Shown here: positions 16,223-24,558 of the stretch, piece after piece | Layout: each line of letters opens with the position of its first letter | Position numbering within the stretch: the first letter of the stretch is position 1 | Assembly (NCBI RefSeq): GCF_003350345.1 | Contig: NZ_QNVJ01000009.1 | Coordinates: 51,091 to 115,090 of the forward strand | DNA length: 64,000 nt | Origin: Alkalilacustris brevis | Lineage (GTDB): Bacteria; Pseudomonadota; Alphaproteobacteria; Rhodobacterales; Rhodobacteraceae | Direction: 5' to 3' | Made by a program: the position numbers and the translations under genes | Notes under the pieces: model-generated | What the model was told of the DNA's origin: nothing | Database searches by the model: none | What the model saw: the letters and a program-made list of their open reading frames with translations, nothing else

Positions 16223-17245
16223 ATGGCCTTTCACGATGAAATTGCAGAGCAGGCGCTAGAATGGCATCGCGCGGGGCGCGCGGCGGCGCTGGCCACGGTG
16301 GTGGAGACCTGGGGCAGCGCGCCGCGCCCGGTGGGCAGCCAGCTTTCCGTCTCGGGGCAGGGCGAGATCATGGGCTCGGTCTCGGGCGGCTGTGTGGAAG
16401 GTGCGGTGGTGGTCGAGGCGCTCGAGTCGCTGGAGGATGGAAAGCCGCGGATTCTGAGTTTCGGGGTCAGCGATGACGAGGCCTTTGCCGTGGGGCTTGC
16501 CTGCGGCGGCACAATCCGGGTGCTGGTGGAGCCGGTGGCGGCTGGGAGTGCAGGCCCTGCGCTGCCCGTGGCGCTTCTGGCCGAACTTGTGGAGGCGCGG
16601 GCGGCACGCCGGGCCGTGGCCGTGCTGACCCATCTGGAAACATGGGAGCGGCGGCTGGTTGCCGAGGACGATGCGCCGGCGATCGGCCAGGCGCTGGGTC
16701 TTGGCGATGATGCGCTTGCCGCGCGCTTTCGTTCCGACAAGTCTGGCGTGGAGGAGGGTTGGTTCGCGGCCATTCACAACCCGCCGCTGCGGATGGTGGT
16801 GGTGGGGGCCGTGCATATCGCGCAGCCGCTGGTGGCCATGGCCCGGCTGTGCGGATACGCGCCCTGTCTGGTGGACCCGCGCGAGACCTTTGGCGCCGCG
16901 CACCGATTTCCCGGCGAGGAAATCAGCCATGACTGGCCGGACGAGGCGCTGGCCGCGCATGGGCTGGACGCGCGCACGGCTGTCGTCACCCTGACTCATG
17001 ATCCCAAGATCGACGACCCGGCGATCATCGCGGCGCTGCGCTCGCCGGTGTTCTATCTGGGCTGTCTCGGTTCGGTTCGCACCCATGCCAGGCGGGTGGA
17101 GCGGCTGCGTGCCGAGGGGGTGAGCGAGGCGCAGATCGCCCGCATTCATGCGCCTGTTGGGCTGGATATCGGCGCGAAGTCGCCCGCCGAGATTGCCGTT
17201 GCGGTGATGGCCGAGATCACCCAGAGCCTGCGGACGCGCCGCTGA
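16223..17245 (+). CDS. XdhC/CoxF-family molybdenum-cofactor maturation protein
   Basis: A 340-residue protein of the XdhC_CoxI plus XdhC Rossmann architecture. The N-terminal domain has TWGSAPRPVGSQL, MGSVSGGCVEGAVV and LACGGTIRVLVEP. The C-terminal Rossmann domain starts near MVVVGAVHIAQPLVAMARL and ends with HAPVGLDIGAKSPAEIAVAV. The family binds molybdenum cofactor and hands the sulfurated form to xanthine dehydrogenase or CO dehydrogenase-type enzymes. I chose ATG 16223 because GAGAAGGGG lies just upstream. Its stop overlaps the next start by one base (TGATG), giving a tight operon with the molybdopterin-binding gene. Confidence 0.9.
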   Translation: MAFHDEIAEQALEWHRAGRAAALATVVETWGSAPRPVGSQLSVSGQGEIMGSVSGGCVEGAVVVEALESLEDGKPRILSFGVSDDEAFAVGLACGGTIRVLVEPVAAGSAGPALPVALLAELVEARAARRAVAVLTHLETWERRLVAEDDAPAIGQALGLGDDALAARFRSDKSGVEEGWFAAIHNPPLRMVVVGAVHIAQPLVAMARLCGYAPCLVDPRETFGAAHRFPGEEISHDWPDEALAAHGLDARTAVVTLTHDPKIDDPAIIAALRSPVFYLGCLGSVRTHARRVERLRAEGVSEAQIARIHAPVGLDIGAKSPAEIAVAVMAEITQSLRTRR

Positions 17246-18258
17246 TGGAGTTCGGCCCGGTTCCTCTGGCGCAGGCGGAGGGCGCGCGGTTGGCGCACTC
17301 GCTGCTGCTGGAAGATGGCGGCGCGCGGCTGCGCAAGGGGCGGGTGCTGACGGCTGAGGACTTGGCGCGGATGGCGCAGGCAGGGCTTGCCGAAGTGGTC
17401 GTGGCGCGGCTCGGGCCGGCGGATCTGGACGAGGACAGCGCCGCCCAGCGGCTTGCGCGCGCGCTGGTGCCTGACGAGGCGGCGGCCGGGCTGCGCCTGA
17501 GCGGCGCTTTCACCGGCCGGGTCAACCTGCACGCGCGCGCGCCGGGGCTGTTTGTGCCCGATGTGGCAGCGGTGAATGCCTTCAACCGGGTCGATCCGGC
17601 GATCACCCTGGCAACCTTGCCGCCCCATGCCCGCGTGGCGCGGGGCACGCTGGCGGCCACGGTGAAGATCATCCCCTACGGGGTGCCCGCGCGGGCGGTG
17701 GACGCGGCCTGTGCCGCCGCCGCCGGCGCGGTTTCGCTGCAGCCGGTCGTGCTGCGCCGGGCGGGGCTGGTGCAGAGCCTTGTGCCCGGCCAGCCCGAGA
17801 AGCTGAACCAGAAGGGGTTGCGTGCGGTGCGGCGGCGCCTTGCGGCGCTGGGAATGGACCTGACCGCGCATCGCGAGGTGCCGCATGAAGTGGCGGCGAT
17901 CGCTGGGGCATTGAGCGAGCTTGAAGGCGACGTGTTGCTGGTGCTCACCGGCTCGGCCACCTCGGACAGCTGCGACACCGCCCCGCGCGCGCTTGTCGCG
18001 GCGGGGGGGCGGCTGATCCGGTTCGGAATGCCTGTCGACCCCGGCAACCTGCTCTTTCTGGGCGAGCTTGGCGACTGCCCGGTGATCGGGCTGCCGGGGA
18101 GCGCGCGCTCGAAGGTGGCGCACGGGGTCGACTGGGTGCTGGAGCGTATCGCCTGCGGCATTCCCGTCGGCAGCGATGATATCGCGCTGATGGGGGTGGG
18201 CGGGCTTCTCAAGGAGATTCCCACCCGCCCGCAGCCACGCGAGCAGCGCCGGGGCTGA
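17245..18258 (+). CDS. Molybdopterin-binding protein (MoeA/MocA-accessory type)
   Basis: A 337-residue protein. The C-terminal half has the MoCF-binding fold: VLLVLTGSATSDSCDTAPRALVAAGG is the pterin-loop region, followed by IGLPGSARSKVAHGVDWVLERI. The N-terminal part (GPVPLAQAEGARLAHSLLLEDGG) resembles the start of MoeA-type domains. There is no NTP-transferase GGxSxRMG motif, so this is the binding domain alone rather than a fused cytidylyltransferase. With MoxR, CoxE and XdhC it forms a cofactor-insertion module. The Mo-enzyme it serves must be encoded elsewhere. Confidence 0.82.
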   Translation: MEFGPVPLAQAEGARLAHSLLLEDGGARLRKGRVLTAEDLARMAQAGLAEVVVARLGPADLDEDSAAQRLARALVPDEAAAGLRLSGAFTGRVNLHARAPGLFVPDVAAVNAFNRVDPAITLATLPPHARVARGTLAATVKIIPYGVPARAVDAACAAAAGAVSLQPVVLRRAGLVQSLVPGQPEKLNQKGLRAVRRRLAALGMDLTAHREVPHEVAAIAGALSELEGDVLLVLTGSATSDSCDTAPRALVAAGGRLIRFGMPVDPGNLLFLGELGDCPVIGLPGSARSKVAHGVDWVLERIACGIPVGSDDIALMGVGGLLKEIPTRPQPREQRRG

Positions 18259-18353
18259 GGGAGCGGATCGCACGGGGGCTGGGCCGTGCACCGAGGCCCG
18301 GGGCGGCGAACGGACGCCCCTGCCGCACCCGCGCCTCCGGCGTGCCGGGAATA

Positions 18354-18414
18354 CGGTTTTCGGTGCGGCTGCGCCGCACCGATGCCTCCGGCGGGGATAT
18401 TTTCCTCACAGTGA
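18354..18414 (+). repeat. GGATATTT intergenic repeat, extended 61-bp form, copy 6
   Basis: A left arm with a perfect GGTGCGGC-TGC-GCCGCACC hairpin (18362-18380) leads into GATGCCTCCGGCGG, then GGATATTTTCC and TCACAGTGA. The entire unit recurs inverted at 22100-22161 with about five mismatches. It is oriented with the upstream molybdopterin-binding gene. Confidence 0.8.
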
Positions 18415-18434
18415 ATATCCAGGCGCGGCGCCAT

Positions 18435-18458
18435 CCCTTCACTGTGAGAAAAATATCC
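18435..18458 (-). repeat. GGATATTT intergenic repeat, TCACAGTGAAGGG type, copy 7
   Basis: Minus-strand reading gives GGATATTTTTC then TCACAGTGAAGGG. It is the inverted partner of copy 6 in the same convergent gap and is oriented with the penicillin-acylase gene whose 3' end it follows. The rest of the 281-base gap shows no gene. Confidence 0.75.
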
Positions 18459-18539
18459 GCGCCGCAGGCCCCCATCAGCCAAAGGCGCGCGGGCGGCTTT
18501 TCCTGCGTGAAGTCCCGGCGACGATTTTCCGAAGCTACG

Positions 18540-21020
18540 CTACTGTGGAGGTTCCAGCCGGGTTATCCCTACTGCGCCGGCGCGGGCAAGCCCGGGGTCG
18601 AGTGACATCGGGATATATTCACCGCGCCGCCAGCGTTCGCCGAGATCGTCATAGTGGCGGCTGAGCGGGTGGCCGGACTGCCCTGTGGCGATGATGAAGA
18701 CCGAGCTGTCGGGATCGGCGAAATCATAGACCCCGCGATACCCCGCCCCGTGCACGTTCTGGTAAGGCTCCGGCCCGGTGCCTGCGGTCATGCCGCGCAT
18801 CAGCGTGTGGTCGCCGCCGCTGGTCGACTGGGTGATATTGACGAAATAGCGCAGCACCCGCATCTCGCCGAGCGTTGGATGGGCATGCACCGCCTGATGC
18901 GCATCGCCCCAGCGCCAGCTGTCAGGGTTGGGTCCAAAGCGTTCGCTCAGCCAGATCAGCGCGTCATCGAGCGCCAGCCTTGCCATGTCGGTGCAGGTTT
19001 CGCGCACCGAGGATTGCACCACGTTGCACCATTCCGAGGCGCCGTCGATATCGCGATAGACGCGTTCGATGAACAGTGGCTCCACATGGGTGAAGGCGGC
19101 CGACAGGGGGCCGAGTTCGTCGCGGACAAGCCGGTCTTGCAGGTGGCGCAGCCAGGCGGCGTAGATCAGCGGCTCGGGCAGGTGCTCGTTCATCTCGCCA
19201 TTCCAGTCGGCCAGGAGTTGCAGCGCGCGCTGGCGCAGCCGCTCGGGCGTGCCTTCGGGGGCGGCCTCGCCGGTGAACCACAGATCGGCCCCGATCAGCG
19301 GCAGCAGCGCGCGGGCCGAGGGGCTGACAGTGTCGAGCTGTGCCTCGATGAAGCTGTCGCGGGTATGCACCTCGCGGTCGCCCATCAGCCGCAGCCAGCG
19401 CTGGATGCGCTGGGTGTCGCCCCAGTCGTGGCTGACATGCAGCGGGAAAGGGCGCGACAGCGGCTTGTTGTTGGTGTTGCCCAGAATGCCGCTCGAGGGG
19501 GTCTCGAAGCGCGGGTTGGCCGAGTGGGGCAGGCGCCCCTGCCAGCGGTTCTGCGCGATCCAGCCCGGCGCGGGCATCCGGCCCTCGGTCTGGTGGGCGG
19601 CATCGCGCCGCGGCATGGCGCCGATCATCTGCATGGCGATGCGGTCGCGGTCGGCCAGCATCAGGTTCTGCGCCGGCGCCACGTGATGGGCGCTGGCCAC
19701 GATCGCCTCTGAAACCGATTGCGCCCGCATCAGGCGCATGGCTGCGGTCATCGAGGTGTCGGCGGGGTCGAGCAGCGTCCAGCCCAGGCTGGTGACATGG
19801 CCGGGCGGGGTGATCGTGCCGATGTCGAAGTGATGCCCGGGCAGGACCGGGCCGTTCTCGGTCCAGCGCAGGGTGATCGTGACCGGATCGGCGCCGCGCA
19901 CCCGGATGATCGAGCGCCGCGTCTCGAAACCGGCCCAGCCCCCGGGGGCGCGGTATTCTTCGGGATTGGCCGGGTTGAGCTGTTCGATGAACAGATCCTG
20001 ATCATCCATGTAGGACGAGGTCAGCCCCCAGCCCAGCGCATCGCTGCGTCCGCTCAGCACCGCCGGAATGCCGGGAATGGTGCCGCCGATCACGCCGCCG
20101 CCTTCAAGCTCGATCCGCGCCAGATACCACAGCGAGGGCGCGGAAAAGCCCAGATGCGGATCATTGGCCAGTAGCGTGCCCCCCGAGGCCGAGCGCGACG
20201 GCGCCGCTGCCCAGGCGTTCGAAGCGGCGGCAAGCTGCCTGGGCGCGAAGGGCGAGAATGGCGCGGCGGGCTGCTGTGCCGCCGCCTGTGCGCTGCGCAT
20301 GTGTTCAGGCAGCCCGCCGGGAAAGAGCGCCGCGTAATCGGGCAGGTCGGCCAGCCCCGCATCGGGCGCATCTGGCATCAGGTCGCGCACCCGCGCGTCA
20401 TCCTCCAGCAGCAGCGAAAGCCGCGCGCGCAACACCTCGTTTTGCAGATGCGATGACATCTGCAGCCCCATCAGCTTGATCAGGGCGATCGAGTCGGCGG
20501 GCTGCCAGTAGGCGATTTCCGAGGGGAAGAGAAAGAATTCCGGCGCGCCGCGGCCGCGGGCCTGGGCATTGACGATGCGCACCCATTCGTTGACGCCGCG
20601 TGCATAGGCCTCGAGCGCGGCACGGGTGCGCGCGTCCTGCGCAGAGACCGACCGCACGGCCAACCCGTGCAGATCGAGCCTGCGCATCAACTCGTCGGTG
20701 CGCAGGCTGCGCGCGCCGAACACCTCGGAAAGCCGCCCCTGCGCTGTGCGCCGCAACATGGTCATTTGCCAAAGCCGGTCCTGCGCATGGGCGAAGCCGA
20801 GGCCGAAGAACACATCTTCGTCAGTGTCGCCGAAGATATGCGGCACATTGGCATTGTCGCGCACGATCTCGACCGGCGCGCCGAGCGCCGCGATCTCGTA
20901 GCTGGCCGAGTAATCGGGGATCGAGCGCGCGGTGAAATAGTAAAGCACCACAAGCGCGAGCGCGGCCAGCGCGACAAGCCCCAGAAACACGCGGATTGTC
21001 CAGCGCAGAAGGGTCAGCAT
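18540..21020 (-). CDS. Penicillin acylase family protein (Ntn hydrolase)
   Basis: An 826-residue precursor with an N-terminal membrane/signal helix (about residues 9-31, VFLGLVALAALALVVLYYF). The alpha-chain begins near VEIVRDNANVPHIFGDTDEDVFFGLGFAHAQDRLWQM, the conserved alpha-chain start of the family. The autocatalytic Ser is S267 in AAASNAWAA, the first residue of the beta chain. LANDPHLGFSAPSLWYLARIE follows, with the usual conserved NDPHL. Members cleave amide bonds of penicillins, glutaryl compounds or N-acyl-homoserine lactones; the substrate cannot be read here. ATG 21020 is preferred because an upstream extension lacks a hydrophobic start. The gene is divergent from the beta-hydroxyacid dehydrogenase. 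Confidence 0.92.
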   Translation of the reverse strand: MLTLLRWTIRVFLGLVALAALALVVLYYFTARSIPDYSASYEIAALGAPVEIVRDNANVPHIFGDTDEDVFFGLGFAHAQDRLWQMTMLRRTAQGRLSEVFGARSLRTDELMRRLDLHGLAVRSVSAQDARTRAALEAYARGVNEWVRIVNAQARGRGAPEFFLFPSEIAYWQPADSIALIKLMGLQMSSHLQNEVLRARLSLLLEDDARVRDLMPDAPDAGLADLPDYAALFPGGLPEHMRSAQAAAQQPAAPFSPFAPRQLAAASNAWAAAPSRSASGGTLLANDPHLGFSAPSLWYLARIELEGGGVIGGTIPGIPAVLSGRSDALGWGLTSSYMDDQDLFIEQLNPANPEEYRAPGGWAGFETRRSIIRVRGADPVTITLRWTENGPVLPGHHFDIGTITPPGHVTSLGWTLLDPADTSMTAAMRLMRAQSVSEAIVASAHHVAPAQNLMLADRDRIAMQMIGAMPRRDAAHQTEGRMPAPGWIAQNRWQGRLPHSANPRFETPSSGILGNTNNKPLSRPFPLHVSHDWGDTQRIQRWLRLMGDREVHTRDSFIEAQLDTVSPSARALLPLIGADLWFTGEAAPEGTPERLRQRALQLLADWNGEMNEHLPEPLIYAAWLRHLQDRLVRDELGPLSAAFTHVEPLFIERVYRDIDGASEWCNVVQSSVRETCTDMARLALDDALIWLSERFGPNPDSWRWGDAHQAVHAHPTLGEMRVLRYFVNITQSTSGGDHTLMRGMTAGTGPEPYQNVHGAGYRGVYDFADPDSSVFIIATGQSGHPLSRHYDDLGERWRRGEYIPMSLDPGLARAGAVGITRLEPPQ

Positions 21021-21112
21021 CTCTTGCCTGTTGTTGTGCCCGGTCTGTCCGGCTAGGTACTGGGTTGGCAGGCGACATGCAATCGCCGCGCAACGGGAGA
21101 GGGGAAAGAGAC

Positions 21113-21988
21113 ATGACAAGGATCGCATTTCTCGGGCTGGGAGTGATGGGCGCGCCGATGGCGGGGCACCTGCTGCGGGCCGGACATGAGGTGACAGTCT
21201 ACAATCGCACCGCCGCCAAGGCGGAGGCCTGGGTTGCTGCTTATGGCGGCGGGCGCGCTGCGGCGACCCCGCGCGCGGCGGCCAAGGGGGCGGAATGCGT
21301 CATGGCCTGTGTCGGAAATGATGACGATCTGCGCGCTGTATGCCTGGGCGATGACGGCGCCTTTGCCGGCATGCGCGAGGGCGGGCTCTTCATCGATCAC
21401 ACCACCGTGTCGGCACAGGTCACGCGAGAGCTGGAAGCAGCGGCCCGCGCGCGCGGCGCAGGCTTTGTCGATGCGCCGGTTTCAGGCGGCCAGGCCGGCG
21501 CCGAAAATGGCGCGCTGTCGATCATGTGCGGCGGCACGCAGGCCGATTATGAGCGGGCCGAACCGCTGATGGCGCCCTATGCCCGCATCTGCCGCCGGCT
21601 GGGCGAAAGCGGTTCGGGGCAACTGGCCAAGATGATGAACCAGATCGCCATCGCCGGGTTGGTGCAGGGCCTGTCCGAGGCGCTGCGCTTCGGTGAGAAG
21701 GCCGGGCTGGACGGCCGCGCAGTGGTCGAGGTGATCGCCCAGGGCGCGGCCGGGTCATGGCAGATGGAAAACCGCCACGCCACGATGCTTGACGGCGAAT
21801 TCAATCACGGTTTCGCCGTGGACTGGATGCGCAAGGACCTGGGCATCTGCCTGGCCACCGCCGACGAGATCGGCGCGCCGCTGCCGGTGACCGCGCTGGT
21901 CGATCAGTTCTACAAGGATGTGCAGGCGATGGACGGCGGGCGCTGGGATACCTCGAGCCTGATCGAGCGGCTGCGCAAACTGTCCTGA
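21113..21988 (+). CDS. NAD(P)-dependent beta-hydroxyacid dehydrogenase (HIBADH/GarR family)
   Basis: A 291-residue protein. The N-terminal Rossmann motif is GLGVMG at residues 8-13. The substrate-binding signature is FVDAPVSGGQAGAENGALSIMCGG (about 117-140). The catalytic Lys is K173 in GSGQLAKMMNQ. Relatives oxidise 3-hydroxyisobutyrate, tartronate semialdehyde (in reverse) or similar 3-hydroxy acids, and some act as imine reductases. The ATG at 21113 follows GGAGAGGGGAAAGAG, a strong purine ribosome site. There is no catabolic operon around it, so the substrate remains open. Confidence 0.9.
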   Translation: MTRIAFLGLGVMGAPMAGHLLRAGHEVTVYNRTAAKAEAWVAAYGGGRAAATPRAAAKGAECVMACVGNDDDLRAVCLGDDGAFAGMREGGLFIDHTTVSAQVTRELEAAARARGAGFVDAPVSGGQAGAENGALSIMCGGTQADYERAEPLMAPYARICRRLGESGSGQLAKMMNQIAIAGLVQGLSEALRFGEKAGLDGRAVVEVIAQGAAGSWQMENRHATMLDGEFNHGFAVDWMRKDLGICLATADEIGAPLPVTALVDQFYKDVQAMDGGRWDTSSLIERLRKLS

Positions 21989-22057
21989 AGGCACAGGCGG
22001 CCATGATACCAAGGCAATGTCGCCACCGCGCCCCTGGCCGGCGGGGACCTGCGGCGC

Positions 22058-22082
22058 GGATATTTTCTTCACAGTGAAGGGG
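22058..22082 (+). repeat. GGATATTT intergenic repeat, TCACAGTGAAGGG type, copy 8
   Basis: GGATATTTTCT then TCACAGTGAAGGGG, starting 70 bases after the hydroxyacid dehydrogenase stop and oriented with it. It forms an inverted pair with copy 9. Confidence 0.75.
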
Positions 22083-22099
22083 CGCGGCGCGCCTGGATA

Positions 22100-22161
22100 T
22101 TCACTGTGGCGAAATATCCCCGCCGGAGGCATCGGTGCGGCGCAGCCGCGCCGAAAATCGG
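22100..22161 (-). repeat. GGATATTT intergenic repeat, extended form, copy 9
   Basis: This is the inverted counterpart of 18354-18414, including CCCGCCGGAGGCATCGGTGC and the GCGGCGCAGCCGC arm. It lies in the 3' region of the SYLF lipoprotein gene and is oriented with it. Confidence 0.8.
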
Positions 22162-22259
22162 CAGTCTCGATTTCACCGCCGTGGCGGCCAGGCCGTGCCC
22201 CTTCGTGCGGCCCGGTCACTTTCTGTCCTCAAATCCGCGTCAGGCCGGCGCCTGTCGGT

Positions 22260-22820
22260 TCAGGGGATGATCCGGGTGTATTTGGTCCCGGCCAGCGAAG
22301 CCCCCGCGATCAGGCCCGATTGCGCGAAGACGACCGCGATCACCGGCGAAAGCTGGGTGGTGGTGTCGACGCCCAGCGCGCCGCCGCGGTCGGGCAGGGC
22401 GTAGCGCATGTCGGCCCCCGCTGCCCATCCGTCGGATGAGCGGAAGTCGCGCAGCGCTTCGCTGGTCATGAAGAACAGCGCATGGGCATATTGTTGCGCC
22501 CCGAACTGAAGCCCGAACGAGGCCCGCGCGGCTGAATAGTAGTCGACCGACACATCGTTGATCCTCAGCGCGCCCTGTCCATAGCCGCCGCCCACGAAAA
22601 AGCCGCCCTCCGTCACCAGCGGCATCCACAGGATGCCGTGCGACTTGTCGGAAAGCTCGCGCGTGCCCGGGTAACGGTCAAAGAGGAAATCGCGGGTGGC
22701 ATCGACCCGCGCGTCCAGGATTGCCGCGCCATCGCCGCCCACCGGGTTGCCGCAGGCCGCCAGGCCCAGCGTGGCGCCGAATCCGGCCAAGGCGCCCCGT
22801 CTTGTCATGCTGCTCGTCAT
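22260..22820 (-). CDS. YSC84/SYLF-domain lipoprotein
   Basis: A 186-residue protein with an Arg-rich start (MTRRGALAGFGATLGLAACG). The lipobox LAAC puts the lipidated cysteine at about residue 22. The mature part follows the SYLF (YSC84, DUF500) pattern: ILWMPLVTEGGFFVGGGYGQGAL, then SFGLQFGAQQYAHALFFMTSEAL, and a C-terminal block with SGLIAGASLAGTKYTRI. SYLF domains bind lipids; bacterial members are envelope lipoproteins of unclear role. GAGAGG lies six bases before the first ATG. It is followed by the lytic transglycosylase gene on the same strand upstream. Confidence 0.85.
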   Translation of the reverse strand: MTSSMTRRGALAGFGATLGLAACGNPVGGDGAAILDARVDATRDFLFDRYPGTRELSDKSHGILWMPLVTEGGFFVGGGYGQGALRINDVSVDYYSAARASFGLQFGAQQYAHALFFMTSEALRDFRSSDGWAAGADMRYALPDRGGALGVDTTTQLSPVIAVVFAQSGLIAGASLAGTKYTRIIP

Positions 22821-22966
22821 GCTCTGCCTCTCGTCTGGTACAGGATATTGTTGCCGCGCACCGTTTCGCGCGCTTGCGTCGCAGTATACGGGGTTTGCAC
22901 GGGCCTGTCATGCCCTCCGCTGGGGCATGAGCCTGCTTTCGCCGGGGGGCTGCCTTCAAAGGGTGC

Positions 22967-23659
22967 TCAGCCGCCGAGAATCACCGTCACATAGCTTGCC
23001 GTTTCGGCATAGGGCGGCACGCCGCCGTGGCGCTCCACCGCCTCGGGCCCGGCATTGTAGGCGGCAAGCGCGAGACGCCAGTCGCCGAAGCGGTCATACA
23101 TCATCCGCAGGTAGCGGGCACCGCCCTCGAGGTTTTCGGCCGGCTGGTCGATATCGACGGCAAGCAGCATGGCGGTTTCGGGCATGAGCTGCGCCAGGCC
23201 CCGCGCGCCCTTGTGCGAGACCGCGAAAGGGTTCCAGCCCGATTCCTGCTGGACGAGGCGCAGAAACAGGTCTTCGGGCACCTGGTGGCGGCTGGCGGCG
23301 GCGCGTGCCATGTCGAGATACGGCCCGCGGTAGCGGCCGGTATAGGCAGGGATCTCGGGGTCGGTCCTGACCGATGGGGGCTTGAGCCGGTAGGCGGTGG
23401 AATATTGCTGCGAAAGCCGCCCGTCGAGCAGCCGCTTTTGCGATTCGAAGACGTCGGCGGGGTTGCGGGAAGAGGCCGTCAGGTCCAGCCCCTGGGCCTG
23501 CACGCCGCCCGCATGTCCGGCGGTGAGCGCCACGAGCAGCGCGGCAGTGGCGGCCACCCGCGGCAGCGCCACCCCCCGCAGCAGGACCGGCCCGGCCGGC
23601 GCGGCGCGGGGCATGTGGCTGTCCCTTGCGGCAGGCATGCCTGGTCGCGGCTGCTGCAT
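22967..23659 (-). CDS. Lytic transglycosylase (SLT domain), periplasmic
   Basis: A 230-residue protein. The N-terminal hydrophobic segment ([22 protein letters not shown]) is a signal peptide. The catalytic SLT domain is C-terminal. The catalytic Glu is E139 in [14 protein letters not shown], followed by [13 protein letters not shown] and [21 protein letters not shown], the conserved family-1 blocks. It cleaves peptidoglycan between MurNAc and GlcNAc with formation of anhydro-MurNAc. The start at 23659 is a choice: GAAGGA lies 11 bases upstream, somewhat far. It is divergent from ssb with a 189-base gap. Confidence 0.88.
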   Translation of the reverse strand: MQQPRPGMPAARDSHMPRAAPAGPVLLRGVALPRVAATAALLVALTAGHAGGVQAQGLDLTASSRNPADVFESQKRLLDGRLSQQYSTAYRLKPPSVRTDPEIPAYTGRYRGPYLDMARAAASRHQVPEDLFLRLVQQESGWNPFAVSHKGARGLAQLMPETAMLLAVDIDQPAENLEGGARYLRMMYDRFGDWRLALAAYNAGPEAVERHGGVPPYAETASYVTVILGG

Positions 23660-23783
23660 GGCTGGCGTTTTCCTTCGGCTGTTCCCCCGCTGCGCGGCCC
23701 TGGCCACGCGAATGATCAAGATAACCGACCGGGCCGAAAAATCCAGCATTTCGCGCATCGGGCGCGGCATGGACGATAACGGT

Positions 23784-23812
23784 TTGGCAACCAACCTGTA
23801 GTGGTCTAAACC
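23784..23812 (+). promoter_or_regulatory. Predicted promoter of ssb
   Basis: TTGGCA, a 17-base spacer and TAAACC, ending 36 bases before the ssb ATG. No GTTC-N7-GTTC box was found here, unlike at uvrD and recA, so SOS control of ssb is not supported by this sequence. Confidence 0.4.
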
Positions 23813-23848
23813 GGCAAGGAACCAACACGGCGACAGGGAGGCACGCAA

Positions 23849-24346
23849 ATGGCGGGCTCGGTGAACAAGGTGATCCTGATTGGAAATCTGGGGCGCGACC
23901 CCGAGGTGCGGACCTTCCAGAATGGCGGCAAGGTCTGCAATCTGCGAATCGCCACTTCGGACCGCTGGCGCGACAAGACCACCGGCGAGACGCGCGAACG
24001 CACCGAATGGCATTCGGTCGCGATCTTTTCCGAGCCGCTGGTGCGCATTGCCGAACAATATCTGCGCAAGGGCTCAAAGGTCTATGTCGAGGGCCAGTTG
24101 GAGACCCGCAAATGGCAGGACCAGTCCGGCCAGGACCGCTATAGCACCGAGGTGGTGCTGCGCCCCTTCAGCAGCACCCTGACCATGCTGGATGGCCGCG
24201 GCGGCGAGGGTGGCGGCAGCAGCGGCGGCGGCACGGGCGGCGAGCGTGGTGGCGCCCCCGCGGGCGGCGGCTACGACCAGGATGCCGGGCGCGGGCCATC
24301 GGGCGGCTTCGGCGGCAGTGACATGGATGACGACATCCCGTTCTAG
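23849..24346 (+). CDS. ssb: Single-stranded DNA-binding protein
   Basis: A 165-residue protein. The OB-fold occupies residues 1-110 ([46 protein letters not shown]). A glycine-rich disordered linker follows, ending in the acidic tip DMDDDIPF that recruits repair and replication partners. GACAGGGAGG lies just upstream of the ATG. A strong rho-independent terminator follows the stop. Confidence 0.97.
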   Translation: MAGSVNKVILIGNLGRDPEVRTFQNGGKVCNLRIATSDRWRDKTTGETRERTEWHSVAIFSEPLVRIAEQYLRKGSKVYVEGQLETRKWQDQSGQDRYSTEVVLRPFSSTLTMLDGRGGEGGGSSGGGTGGERGGAPAGGGYDQDAGRGPSGGFGGSDMDDDIPF

Positions 24347-24380
24347 CGCCCAGCCACGCAGATCGACGATTTCGGGCAGG

Positions 24381-24416
24381 AAAGCCCTTTGTCATCAGTG
24401 TGGCAAGGGGCTTTTT
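24381..24416 (+). terminator. Rho-independent terminator of ssb
   Basis: AAAGCCCTTTG pairs with CAAGGGGCTTT (11 bp, one G-U) around a 12-base loop and runs into TTTTT at 24412-24416. It lies 35 bases after the ssb stop and also separates the core genes from the catabolic island on the right. Confidence 0.85.
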
Positions 24417-24558
24417 CTGTCTGGGTTGGCGCTACAGCCATTCGGGTTTTCGCGCGCGAGCGGGTCATCTTCTCCACGGCGTCGCTGTCGAACTCCGTGC
24501 AACCGTGGGCCAGGAAAACCTGCGGCCCTCCAGCCCCGCGCGACCTGGCCAAAGCCAT

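Noticed and set aside
14513..16234. A 573-codon minus-strand frame opposite the coxE-like gene
   Set aside because: Arg/Pro/His-rich shadow; the plus strand encodes a VWA protein with an intact MIDAS motif.
23780..23848. SOS box before ssb
   Set aside because: Only isolated GAAC is present; no GAAC-N7-GAAC or GTTC-N7-GTTC spacing was found.
24347..24558. Left attachment site of an integrated element
   Set aside because: I compared this stretch with the 3' end of tRNA-Asn and saw no direct repeat. The stretch is explained by the ssb terminator.
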